From: Clostridium sp. AM58-1XD
GTDB taxonomy: Bacteria; Bacillota; Clostridia; Lachnospirales; Lachnospiraceae
Direction of reading: 5' to 3'
DNA length: 64,000 nt
NCBI RefSeq assembly: GCF_003464085.1
Contig: NZ_QSDR01000015.1
Location: 52,730-116,729, forward strand
Each line of letters opens with the position of its first letter. The stretch's first letter is position 1. The notes under the pieces are model-generated. The model worked only from the letters and a program-made list of their open reading frames with translations. It had not been told where the DNA came from and ran no database searches. The position numbers and the translations under genes are program-made. Shown here piece after piece: positions 17,226-24,999 of the stretch.

Positions 17226-18281
17226 TTAGCCTCCCAGTTCGACCGTCGTCGTAAAGCCATTCTCTGAGTTCATCTCATGGATGACTCCCCGGATATAATA
17301 GAGGCCGTTCCATCCCGGAACCACATCGTCGATCTTCAATGTCTTTCCGATTTCCATATCCGGTAGTCCATCCGTAGTCTTCACTGTGCCTGAAACGGAC
17401 TCCCACGCTTTTCTGGCTGCCCAGGAGGCAGCTAAAGCCGTGGCCTCCTCCTGGGTTTTCATTCCGTCCGAGGCAATCGTTTCCGTCAAAGCCGAAACGG
17501 ACGAATCCAGCCGGCTGCCTTTGGCCGTCTGGCTGGCCGTCACTGCCCCGTGATCTTTGTCCATAGCCGTAATCTGTATTTTTCTGTGTAGAAATTTTTT
17601 TGTAATATTTATGGAATTAAGGCCGGCTCCCGGTTTCAGCTCCAGAATTTCAGCCTGGGAGGAGTCATGTTTCTCATAGCAGGCCTTTCCGGCGCTGATA
17701 TAGAATTCCCAGTCCGGCCGTACTTCGTCGATCAGCTGCCTCATGATAAATTCAAAATCCGACTCCCACTGATGTAGCAGACAGGCGTTAGAATCGTCTT
17801 CTCCTGAAGACGACGTACAAAGCCCGCTGTAAGGCGCCATGATTTGTGAAAATGCATCGCTGTATCCCGTACAATCCAGAATCCGTATCCGTTCTCCCGA
17901 CTCTTGCAAAAGCTTCCCTGCATCTGAGGCAGTCACCTGGAATACAAAGCCGTTTTCCTGTGTCAAAACGGCCTTTACCTCATCAGCATATCCTTTAAAT
18001 ACTGTTTTTAATGAAGAGCCATATCCCAGCTTGATTTCCACGCTGCTTCCCGGCAGCAGACCGTCCATAACCGCAGATTCTGCCGAATGATTCGTCACAT
18101 TGTAACAGCCGCCGACCGTAAAGCTTGCTTCTCCCGGACGGCCGATTCCCACCGAAGTCTTGATATCGCTTACACTGCATCCCCAGTCATCCTTCACGTC
18201 CTTACCGCCGATCAGGATGCTGCCGGCCGGAACCATAAAGCCGTCATACTTCTTGCGAAGAGACGCATACGTATCTCCCAT
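17226..18281 (-). CDS. gpD-like hub protein (Afp8 N-terminal type)
   Basis: A 351-residue protein similar to phage late control protein D, the hub that carries the spike. The features are an early ILIGGKDVKDDW segment, SVEIKLGYGSSLKTVFKGYADEV (the first beta-barrel), the FEFIMRQLIDEVRPDWEFYIS helix typical of gpD, and a C-terminal DMEIGKTLKIDDVVPGWNGLYYIRGV strand pair. In Afp8 hub and spike are fused; here they are two adjacent genes, as in P2 phage. There is a weak ribosome site before ATG 18281. Confidence 0.85.
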   Translation of the reverse strand: MGDTYASLRKKYDGFMVPAGSILIGGKDVKDDWGCSVSDIKTSVGIGRPGEASFTVGGCYNVTNHSAESAVMDGLLPGSSVEIKLGYGSSLKTVFKGYADEVKAVLTQENGFVFQVTASDAGKLLQESGERIRILDCTGYSDAFSQIMAPYSGLCTSSSGEDDSNACLLHQWESDFEFIMRQLIDEVRPDWEFYISAGKACYEKHDSSQAEILELKPGAGLNSINITKKFLHRKIQITAMDKDHGAVTASQTAKGSRLDSSVSALTETIASDGMKTQEEATALAASWAARKAWESVSGTVKTTDGLPDMEIGKTLKIDDVVPGWNGLYYIRGVIHEMNSENGFTTTVELGG

Positions 18282-18329
18282 CCGCCATTTCTCACCTGCT
18301 TTCTCTGTAATCTATCTGTCTTTCATAAA

Positions 18330-18989
18330 CTATTCCTCTTTTAGGGCCGGCACTTTCAGAACGCATCCCGGTCTTATGTCAAGAGGATTCTGTATTCCGT
18401 TCGCCTCGGCAATCAGCTTCCATTTTTCACAGTCGTCATATTCCTCATAAGCGATTTTCCACAGGCTGCTCCCTTGAATCACCGTCCTGTATTTTGTCCG
18501 GTCCGGTGAACTTTTCGGCTGAGCCTTATTGTCCGCCTCTGAAGATATGGAAGAAATCGTCAGATCTATTTTTGCCCTCAGGGGCATACCGTCGATGCCG
18601 AAATATGTAAATGTCTGGTTTAAAGAAGTTACCATTCCTTTAAAATTTAAATTTCCCCAGGAAAAGGACACGGCAGGAGGCCGGTGCTGGTCGCCGTCCA
18701 CGTCCGTCAGCTTGACGACGTCGTCCGTATATTCCGTAACCGCCTGATAATATCCTTCGCTGTCAGGAATCGACGTATCAAAATACAGGGAAAGGGAAAG
18801 TTCCCTTCCCTCCCCCTCCACATACTGCAGATCCTGCGTATTTTTTTCTTTGTCCGAATTCCTCGCGTATTTCGTCGTACATCGGATCGTATACTCCGCC
18901 GGATTAAACATACAGGTAATCGTTTTGTCCTCCGTTATTTTGTCCTTCTTGTATACGATGATCCTGGCCTTTTGAAGCTCGCCCGGCAA
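18330..18989 (-). CDS. LysM-domain tail/baseplate protein (Afp7-like)
   Basis: A 219-residue protein. An N-terminal domain (CMFNPAEYTIRCTTKYAR) typical of the contractile injection system tube-baseplate adaptors is followed at about 165-215 by a LysM domain (YRTVIQGSSLWKIAYEEY, then WKLIAEANGI and RPGCVLKVP). Afp7 and phage gp53 homologues link the tube to the hub; the LysM has a structural role rather than extracellular glycan binding. The start codon is TTG, supported by AGGAGG seven bases upstream and the absence of a better in-frame start. Confidence 0.85.
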   Translation of the reverse strand: MPGELQKARIIVYKKDKITEDKTITCMFNPAEYTIRCTTKYARNSDKEKNTQDLQYVEGEGRELSLSLYFDTSIPDSEGYYQAVTEYTDDVVKLTDVDGDQHRPPAVSFSWGNLNFKGMVTSLNQTFTYFGIDGMPLRAKIDLTISSISSEADNKAQPKSSPDRTKYRTVIQGSSLWKIAYEEYDDCEKWKLIAEANGIQNPLDIRPGCVLKVPALKEE

Positions 18990-19030
18990 AAGACCGCCTC
19001 CTCTCCGTTTCCTGCAGCGGCCAGATGACC

Positions 19031-19450
19031 TTATGAGCTTCTGGTCAGCCCGTTATGGATGATTTCAATTTTTTCAATCAATACCTCATGTCCCATGGCG
19101 TCGAGTCCACCTGTTTCTATTTTTGAAACTATGCCGTAAGGAACGGTATATGTTCTCGCTGATTCAGCGCCGTCCAGAACGATCACAATGAGATTATTCA
19201 CTTTGCTTCCCACAGACAGCTCCAGTTCTCCAAGCTCCGATTTCCCATTCCCCGTCCGGATTCCCCGTTCCAGGATCAGAACCTCCTGTTTCGACTTCTG
19301 CTTTGGAAGGAAGACGGGCCCCCAGTTTCTCCCGCCTTCCGCAATAATCTCGTATTCCTGTTCTTCCGATAATCCACTGACTCTTGCAAAGCCGTAGCTC
19401 ACGCCGTCCATCTGAACGGCAAAATCATAATTGACCGCCAGTTTTCCCAT
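19031..19450 (-). CDS. Second tube protein (Afp5-like)
   Basis: A 139-residue protein of the gp19/TIGR02241 tail tube fold: LAVNYDFAVQMDGVSYGFARVSGLSEE at the start, and a C-terminal HEVLIEKIEIIHNGL strand. It diverges from the main tube protein encoded just upstream and matches the Afp5-type tube initiator, which sits between baseplate hub and main tube. GAGG lies before the ATG. It is 15 bases from the preceding gene. Confidence 0.85.
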   Translation of the reverse strand: MGKLAVNYDFAVQMDGVSYGFARVSGLSEEQEYEIIAEGGRNWGPVFLPKQKSKQEVLILERGIRTGNGKSELGELELSVGSKVNNLIVIVLDGAESARTYTVPYGIVSKIETGGLDAMGHEVLIEKIEIIHNGLTRSS

Positions 19451-19465
19451 CCTGTCACCTCACGG

Positions 19466-19891
19466 TTACTCTACTGTCATTCCTTCGTGAACCAGCTCCA
19501 GAGATTCGATCGCAATCTCGTTCGACGTAGCGTTGAAATCCGGCGCCGTGTACTTGGTCGGCCACGCTTTCGTGATATGCCAAGCCAGCACCTTTTCATA
19601 TTTTTCATCCACAAGGGTAATCACGACTTCTTTCTGCTTAACTTCCCCTGTCAGGCCAATCACAATCCAGTCGTAAAATGCCTTTCCTGTAATCACGCCC
19701 TTCTTCAACGTCACGTTGCTGTACTTCCTCAGGCCCGCCACTTTCATGGGCGTCTCTGTCTTCATATTGCCTTCCCTGTATTCAATCGGATCGATTGACG
19801 CGTCCAGGCCGGAAACCTCCGAAAATCCGCCTGCATCTGCATTGTCGATCGTCACCTGAAAACGAAATTTTGGTTTTGGATAACCTTCCAT
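19466..19891 (-). CDS. Main inner tube protein (Afp1-like)
   Basis: A 141-residue tail tube protein of the T4 gp19/TIGR02241 family: KFRFQVTIDNADAGGFSEVS and SGLDASIDPIEYREGN at the start, LKKGVITGKAFYDWI in the centre, and a final NEIAIESLELVHEGM. These motifs are highly characteristic of eCIS tube proteins. It polymerises into the inner tube that is propelled when the sheath contracts. AGGAGG is correctly spaced before the ATG. It follows the sheath gene by 50 bases. Confidence 0.93.
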   Translation of the reverse strand: MEGYPKPKFRFQVTIDNADAGGFSEVSGLDASIDPIEYREGNMKTETPMKVAGLRKYSNVTLKKGVITGKAFYDWIVIGLTGEVKQKEVVITLVDEKYEKVLAWHITKAWPTKYTAPDFNATSNEIAIESLELVHEGMTVE

Positions 19892-19941
19892 GTTTTACCT
19901 CCTGTCTGTCATTGCCTCCCGTTTCTCTATAAGAATACCGC

Positions 19942-21675
19942 CTATTGTGCATCTCCCGTTTTCTGTGTAATGCGGAAGATTACGAACTCAGCCGGCTTCA
20001 CCGGAGCAACCCCGATAATACAGATCAGACGTCCGTTATCGATGTCGTCCTGGGACATGGTATCGCGCCCGACGTTGACGAAAAACGCCTCGTCCGTGGA
20101 TGTGCCCGCCAGTGATCCGTTCCTCCACAATGTAGTGAGGAAGAGTTCGATCGTCCGTTTGATGCGGATCCACAGCACCTCGTCATTCGGCTCAAAGACA
20201 GCCCAGTTTGTATTGGCTTTAATGGATTCCTCGATAAATATGAACAGACGGCGGACGTTGACGTATTTCCAGCTACCGTCGCTGCTGACCGTCCTGGCTC
20301 CCCATACCCTGATGCCCTGTCCCGGAAATGCACGGATCAGATTGACTCCCTTCGGATTCAGAATATCCTGTTCCCCTTTGTTAAACTGGACGTCCAGCCC
20401 TACACAGGCTCGCACTACTTCGTTGGCAGGCGCCTTATGGACGCCTCTCTGCGTATCGGAGCGGGCATAAATCCCTATAACGGACCCGGACGGCGGTATC
20501 GCAATATTCTTCCTGTCAAGAGGGTCGAATACAATGAGCCACGGATGGTAAAGAGCCGCATAGGTGGAATCGAACATGTTTCTGTGGTTTTCAATATCCT
20601 GTACTTTATGGGCGCCCTGAGGCACATCCAGCACGGCAAACCGGCTGGCCAGATTCTCACAGTGGGCTACGAGTGACAGCTGGACATTGGGGTCCGTGAC
20701 TCCTGGAACCGACATGATGGACACCACATCGTTATCTACAAATGCCTGAATTCCCGTTCTCTTTCCTGCGCCGTTGTCAACGCCTATGTAATCGGCCGGC
20801 CCCGCTGCCAGCGCATTGCCGTTGCTGCCGCCCGACAGTTCTACGGAAGCGACAGCAGCCTCTGCAGGCGCCAGCTGGGCAAACGGAGGAACGGCAGTCT
20901 CCGGCTCCGCCCCAGCTGCCTCAACAGCGATCATATCGGACTTGGCCATCTTCTTTTCCACAAAATTGGGAGCTGCGATGTTAAAGGACATGTTGTCATA
21001 ACTCTCCACGATGTCTTCATACCGTACTTCCATATTGAATTCACACGTAGTCAGAACCTTGTCCGGCAGAAGCTGCCGGTCCGTCACATCGCCCTCCAGA
21101 GGCGAATCAAATGATATGATATTGTCCTGACTCTTTGTGATTTTTCTGTATATAATATTTTCTCCGTCTGTAAACGCAGCAATATCACCGGACAGGAATC
21201 CCGAACCGTTCTTTACATTGTAGCTTGTCCCTTTTTCCGTCTCCAGTACTTCCAGAATCTGAGTCTTTGCCTTGCTCGCCGGAGTAATCAAAATTCGTAT
21301 GCTGTTTCCCCACAGGCCTGGATTTTTAGCTTTCATCGTCAGCCTGGGCGCATCCTGAAATAAAACGGCTCCTTTTGCACACGCCGCGTCTCCCGGCGCC
21401 ACTCGCATCACAAAGCACCTGGAACCGCCGTTGATGAAGAAATGCTCCACCGCATATGCCAGGAAACGATAGTCGCCGTACTCGTTCGCCGGAAGATAAC
21501 CGCCGTAGATCCGCCGGAAATCAGAAAAGTTCGTTACCAGCTGGGGAAGTCCTTCTACAGGACCTCTTTCTGCCATCCCTATGAAGCCCGCTGTGCTCGT
21601 CCCGACGCCTTCCATCGGTTTCGGTCCGGAATCAAATTCCTCCACGTATACACCAGGTGACAAATACTCTGCCAT
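19942..21675 (-). CDS. Contractile tail sheath protein
   Basis: A 577-residue sheath protein. The N-terminus (YLSPGVYVEEFDSGPKPMEG, then GVGTSTAGFIG) is the universal sheath start. The C-terminal domain with WGARTVSSDGSWKYVNVRRL, FEPNDEVLWIRIKRTIELFL and PAEFVIFRITQ is the conserved sheath core that interacts with the tube. A variable surface domain rich in alanine lies around residues 225-310. Only one sheath gene is present, while Afp has three. AGGAGG lies eight bases before the ATG. It is the second gene of the operon. Confidence 0.95.
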   Translation of the reverse strand: MAEYLSPGVYVEEFDSGPKPMEGVGTSTAGFIGMAERGPVEGLPQLVTNFSDFRRIYGGYLPANEYGDYRFLAYAVEHFFINGGSRCFVMRVAPGDAACAKGAVLFQDAPRLTMKAKNPGLWGNSIRILITPASKAKTQILEVLETEKGTSYNVKNGSGFLSGDIAAFTDGENIIYRKITKSQDNIISFDSPLEGDVTDRQLLPDKVLTTCEFNMEVRYEDIVESYDNMSFNIAAPNFVEKKMAKSDMIAVEAAGAEPETAVPPFAQLAPAEAAVASVELSGGSNGNALAAGPADYIGVDNGAGKRTGIQAFVDNDVVSIMSVPGVTDPNVQLSLVAHCENLASRFAVLDVPQGAHKVQDIENHRNMFDSTYAALYHPWLIVFDPLDRKNIAIPPSGSVIGIYARSDTQRGVHKAPANEVVRACVGLDVQFNKGEQDILNPKGVNLIRAFPGQGIRVWGARTVSSDGSWKYVNVRRLFIFIEESIKANTNWAVFEPNDEVLWIRIKRTIELFLTTLWRNGSLAGTSTDEAFFVNVGRDTMSQDDIDNGRLICIIGVAPVKPAEFVIFRITQKTGDAQ

Positions 21676-21708
21676 AATCTGTACCTCCTCTTTCGTTTTT
21701 TCTTTATA

Positions 21709-22068
21709 CTACCGGAATTTATCTGCCTCCGCTTCCAAAGCCGGATCATCATTCAACGGCATCCCTTTAATACTTCCGGTCGCTCTCACTCTTCCCTTCT
21801 TCTGCTGGACGACGTGACCCAGCTCATGGGGGATCACATGCTCCTTTCCCGGTGCCACAAAAATCTGATTTCCCTGGGTATACGCCAAAGCCTGCACCTG
21901 AGCCGGCCTGGAGGAATTCAGGTGAACACCTACATCAGCCATTGGAACACCACTCTTCTTTTCAGCTCTCTGAACCATTTCCAGGATACTCTGATTTCCT
22001 GCTGCCGCATAAGATGGACCAGACTGCTCAGCCTGCCGCTCTCTGGTGATCTCCGAATCCTTTTCCAT
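21709..22068 (-). CDS. Stand-alone DUF4157 (eCIS core) protein
   Basis: A 119-residue protein of the DUF4157 family, the domain most often linked to eCIS loci. It shows a zinc-metallopeptidase HExxH motif (IPHELGHVVQQ, about residue 80) preceded by VHLNSSRPAQVQALAYTQGN and followed by the downstream glutamate region (DPALEAEADKF). In many eCIS effectors this domain is fused to a C-terminal toxin; here nothing follows it. ATG 22068 has a strong AAAGGAGGGGGAG site. An upstream ATG in the same frame would place the start inside the leader and terminator. It is the first gene of the CIS operon. Confidence 0.88.
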   Translation of the reverse strand: MEKDSEITRERQAEQSGPSYAAAGNQSILEMVQRAEKKSGVPMADVGVHLNSSRPAQVQALAYTQGNQIFVAPGKEHVIPHELGHVVQQKKGRVRATGSIKGMPLNDDPALEAEADKFR

Positions 22069-22111
22069 AAACTCCCCCTCCTTTATCATGAAATCACTTT
22101 TTTTAGGGTAT

Positions 22112-22150
22112 AAAAAAGAGCAGACTCTTCTATTCATAGAATCTGCTCTT
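22112..22150 (-). terminator. Intrinsic terminator inside the CIS leader
   Basis: On the minus strand AGAGCAGA pairs with TCTGCTCT around an internal TTCTAT/ATAGAA pairing and is followed directly by TTTTTTAT. Only about 40 bases separate it from the start codon of the first CIS gene, including the ribosome site, so there is no room for a promoter after it. The operon must therefore be read through it. Confidence 0.75.
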
Positions 22151-22169
22151 AAACGTGTGATACTCATAT

Positions 22170-22188
22170 GCAGCGGAAATTCCGCTGC
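22170..22188. promoter_or_regulatory. Perfect palindrome in the CIS leader
   Basis: A 19-base perfect inverted repeat, arms GCAGCGGAA and TTCCGCTGC around a central A. It lies 20 bases upstream of the leader terminator in the direction of transcription. It could be a protein operator or an RNA hairpin that competes with neighbouring structures. Confidence 0.55.
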
Positions 22189-22401
22189 GGTCCCCACCTG
22201 GTCCAATATGGAAACACTAAGCTGTTACACTTTATGGTTTCGACTCTATCGGATATTATCCAATACTGGATATTTAGCAATTTCAGCGTATCATACAGGC
22301 GGAGAATTGTCAATCTTTTTTGTGCATTTCGCATAATCAATCATATCTTTTTCTTTTTTATATATACAATTTATCCATAATGATAACTTTCAAATAACAA
22401 A

Positions 22402-23412
22402 TCAGACCACATAGCCGTGATGGCGGGCGATCCATTCCATATAATCTTCGAATGCTTCTTTCAGGCCGTACTGAGGCCGGTATCCCGTATCCTCCTGCAG
22501 CCGTTCCAATGCCATCGGCGCGTTATCTGAATCCTGGTTGATTTTGAGGTTAACCGTCTCTTTCTCTTCTGCAATGCAGAAGGAAAATTGTGGAAACCGT
22601 TTCTGCAGCATGGCACACCACTCTGACATTGTCCAGCGTTTACCGGAAGACACTGGATAGACGTCATAATGCAGTTCTTCTGCTTCCAGCAGCCGTATGA
22701 CAGCTTCCGCCAGTTCCGGCCCGTAAATCCATTCCCCTCTGCCGTTTCTGGATAAGCATGCCTTCTTCCCTTTCCTGGCCATTGCCGTTGTCTGATAAGG
22801 AAGGCTCATATGGGACCGTACCCCGCTGTAATGTTCCCATGGACCAAATACATCGCCGATCCGCACCGCGCAGCCTGCGATATGAAACAGTTCTTTATAT
22901 CGAAGGAATATTCTTTCTGCTGTAAATTTAGAGATTTCGTATAGAGAAACGGGATCAGCCATACTTTCGCCTTCTATAAGCGGCTCTTTCTGAAAAGCAG
23001 TTTTTCCATAAGCGGAAATGGAGCCCAGCATGAGAAACCGGCCGGGGACCTTCTGATCAATATATGCCTTCAGCGCACTGGCCGTCCCCAGACAGTTTAC
23101 TTTAATCACCATTTCTCCGCTTTCCGCCTCCATTTCAGCTCCAGGAGTGATGGCGGCTGCGTGGATGATATCCGTGATCTCCTCTTCCTTTATTATTCTT
23201 TTTAACAGTTCTGTGTCCAGAATATCGCCGCAGTAAACAGTCAGCTTTCCATGACCGCCTTTCATCTCTCCGGTATATTTTTCTTCCGGAGGCTTTATGT
23301 CAAACAACACTGTATCTGCCCCTCTTTCAAGAAGCCCGCTGCAGATATTCATTCCCACAAAGCCTGCTCCGCCTGTCACAAGTACTCTTTTTTCAGATCT
23401 TTTGCTATTCAT
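22402..23412 (-). CDS. NAD-dependent epimerase/dehydratase
   Basis: A 336-residue extended short-chain dehydrogenase. The Rossmann motif VLVTGGAGFVG lies at residues 9-19, and the active site SAYGK...YEISKF (YxxxK) near 150-165. Members epimerise or dehydrate nucleotide sugars or oxidise sugars; the substrate is not readable. ATG 23412 has AGGAGG eight bases upstream. A longer frame starts at 23460 with an ATGA overlap of the hydantoinase stop, so translational coupling from there is the alternative. It is the last gene of the third ABC cassette and likely acts on the imported compound. Confidence 0.82.
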   Translation of the reverse strand: MNSKRSEKRVLVTGGAGFVGMNICSGLLERGADTVLFDIKPPEEKYTGEMKGGHGKLTVYCGDILDTELLKRIIKEEEITDIIHAAAITPGAEMEAESGEMVIKVNCLGTASALKAYIDQKVPGRFLMLGSISAYGKTAFQKEPLIEGESMADPVSLYEISKFTAERIFLRYKELFHIAGCAVRIGDVFGPWEHYSGVRSHMSLPYQTTAMARKGKKACLSRNGRGEWIYGPELAEAVIRLLEAEELHYDVYPVSSGKRWTMSEWCAMLQKRFPQFSFCIAEEKETVNLKINQDSDNAPMALERLQEDTGYRPQYGLKEAFEDYMEWIARHHGYVV

Positions 23413-23456
23413 TTCCTCCGCCTCCTGATTCAGGTACTTCATGCATTTGACGTGAT

Positions 23457-24833
23457 TCATCTGATTATTGGCGCAAAACGTTTCATCAATTCACCCCGGA
23501 ATCCGGAATCTACATATTTTCCGTTAAAAATCACGAAATTTCCTCTCACGATTGTATGTATGACTTTTCCTGTTATCTCCATTCCTTCAAACGGTGAAAA
23601 GTCAGTAACCATATGGTGGTTCGCCGCCGTATGGGTATACCTGCATTTCGGGTCGATCACGGCCAGATCCGCGTCACTTCCCACTGCGATGATGCCTTTC
23701 CTCGGATACAGTCCCATCAGTCTGGCCGTATTGGCAGACGTCAGTTCTACAAATCTGTTTACCGTAATCCTGTTTTTCATCACACCTTCTGAAAACAGAA
23801 CGATCCCCCTGTTCTCAATCGTGGGCAGTCCATTGGGAATGTCGGGAAAATAACCGGCGTGAACACGTTTCTGTTTTGATGAGTAGTCCGTGTGGTCGCT
23901 GTTAATGATATCCACAAGGCCATTTTCTACCAGCTTCCACAATCCCTCCCGTTCCTCTTCCGAGCGCAGAGGCGGACTGCACACATAATTACAGCCGTCT
24001 TCTCCTTTGTATTTTTCCTCCGTCAGCGTCAGGTAATGAGGGCACACTTCTGCGAAAACAGGAAGATCACGGCGGGCTTTTTCCAGCAGCTTTCCAGCCC
24101 GTCCTGTCGTCATATGAGCGAATATAACTGGGGTTCCCGTCTCTCTTACCATAGCGGTGATTCCGTACATCGCTTCCAATTCCGTAATCGGCGGTCTGGA
24201 TTTTGCATGATCCCAGGGCGTCGTTCTGCCGGAGCTGACCGCATCGGCAATATTCCGTTCAACCATGTCGGCACTTTCTGCATGAATCAGGGCCATCGCA
24301 TTTTCCTCTGCCGCAATTTTCAGCATCTCATATATTCCTGACTTTTCCAGCATCAGGGAATCCCTGTATACAGTAAACATTTTTACAGACGGAAAACCGC
24401 TCTGAATAATTTCCCGTACCTCTCCATAAAACTGGCTGCTTGCTTTATTTATGCACGGATGAAACGAGTAGTCTACCACACAGTTTCCCTTTGCCTCATT
24501 CAGCTTTCTCTCAAATGCCGCGGCCGGTGTTTCTCCCTCTTTGAGAAATGAAAAGTCCACGACAGATGTCGTTCCCCCATACGCGGCGGCAATCGTTCCT
24601 GAATAATAATTGTCCAGAGAATTAAATTCTTTTCCAGTGGAAGCAATATGTGCGTGAGAATCGATCATTCCCGGAACCACGTACATGCCGTCTGCGTCGA
24701 TTACCTCTTTCGCCTCTGCAAACTGCTCTGCCTTCCCCAACGCCGCAATTGTTCCGTCTTTGACCGCCACATCCACATGTTCGGATTTGTCCGCATTAAC
24801 AACCAATCCGTTTTTAATAATAAAATCAAGCAT
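23457..24833 (-). CDS. Dihydropyrimidinase/hydantoinase-like amidohydrolase
   Basis: A 458-residue cyclic amidohydrolase. Metal ligands of the superfamily are visible: HAH in GMIDSHAHI (near residue 60), the probably carboxylated lysine in SVKMF (about 150), His in ALIHAES and CPHYLTLT, and the catalytic Asp in NSDHTDY (about 310). The family opens cyclic amide rings such as hydantoin, dihydropyrimidines or allantoin. AAGGAGGGGC lies before the ATG. It sits between the epimerase and a sugar-type binding protein, so the cassette may import a ring-containing nucleoside or glycoconjugate and open it. That substrate idea is inference. Confidence 0.85.
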   Translation of the reverse strand: MLDFIIKNGLVVNADKSEHVDVAVKDGTIAALGKAEQFAEAKEVIDADGMYVVPGMIDSHAHIASTGKEFNSLDNYYSGTIAAAYGGTTSVVDFSFLKEGETPAAAFERKLNEAKGNCVVDYSFHPCINKASSQFYGEVREIIQSGFPSVKMFTVYRDSLMLEKSGIYEMLKIAAEENAMALIHAESADMVERNIADAVSSGRTTPWDHAKSRPPITELEAMYGITAMVRETGTPVIFAHMTTGRAGKLLEKARRDLPVFAEVCPHYLTLTEEKYKGEDGCNYVCSPPLRSEEEREGLWKLVENGLVDIINSDHTDYSSKQKRVHAGYFPDIPNGLPTIENRGIVLFSEGVMKNRITVNRFVELTSANTARLMGLYPRKGIIAVGSDADLAVIDPKCRYTHTAANHHMVTDFSPFEGMEITGKVIHTIVRGNFVIFNGKYVDSGFRGELMKRFAPIIR

Positions 24834-24860
24834 GCTGCCCCTCCTTATTTTTAATTGAAA

Positions 24861-24977
24861 GAGGGTGTTGCAAAAAAGGAAAAAGTATTGCCATCGCTAC
24901 CAGATGTAGTGACTTAGCCACTGCCTGGAACGAAATCTGGTATCGATGGCATGTCTGATTTTACTTTTGCAACACCC
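24861..24977 (+). repeat. Structured palindromic repeat, copy 1
   Basis: A 117-base palindromic element between the hydantoinase and binding-protein genes. Outer arms GGGTGTTGCAAAA and TTTTGCAACACCC flank an inner stem (TGCCATCG...TACCAGA with TCTGGTA...CGATGGCA). The stem encloses a small hairpin AGTG/CACT and the conserved string CTGGAACGAAA. Three other copies occur in the window at 29782, 40452 and 46505 with different but still complementary stems. Confidence 0.85.
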
Positions 24978-24999
24978 GCCTGATCTGCCTTAAAGGAAA

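Larger units (their letters stand above)
22069..22320 (-). promoter_or_regulatory. Structured leader of the CIS operon
   Basis: About 250 bases precede the first CIS gene. On the minus strand a TTGACA lies at 22308-22313, but no good -10 box is at 17 bases (TACGCT) and the closer TATGAT is at only 12. Downstream the RNA can form a stem with CCGATA pairing to TATTGG, enclosing GAAAC/GTTTC, then a GGTGGGGACCGC stretch, a perfect 9-base-arm palindrome, and an intrinsic terminator. No known riboswitch class was recognised. The arrangement suggests transcription attenuation. Confidence 0.5.

Noticed and set aside
2235..22068. The tail genes could be a prophage or an R-type bacteriocin (diffocin-like).
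   Set aside because: There is no integrase, capsid, terminase, holin or lysin, while DUF4157, DUF4255, DUF4280 and the Afp15-like ATPase are markers of eCIS-type systems.
22185..22205. Sequence AGGTGGGGACCGC in the CIS leader looks like the T-box motif (GGGTGGNACCGCG).
   Set aside because: It has one extra base, no stem I or specifier loop is visible upstream, and the terminator does not overlap it. A T-box before a CIS would also be functionally odd.
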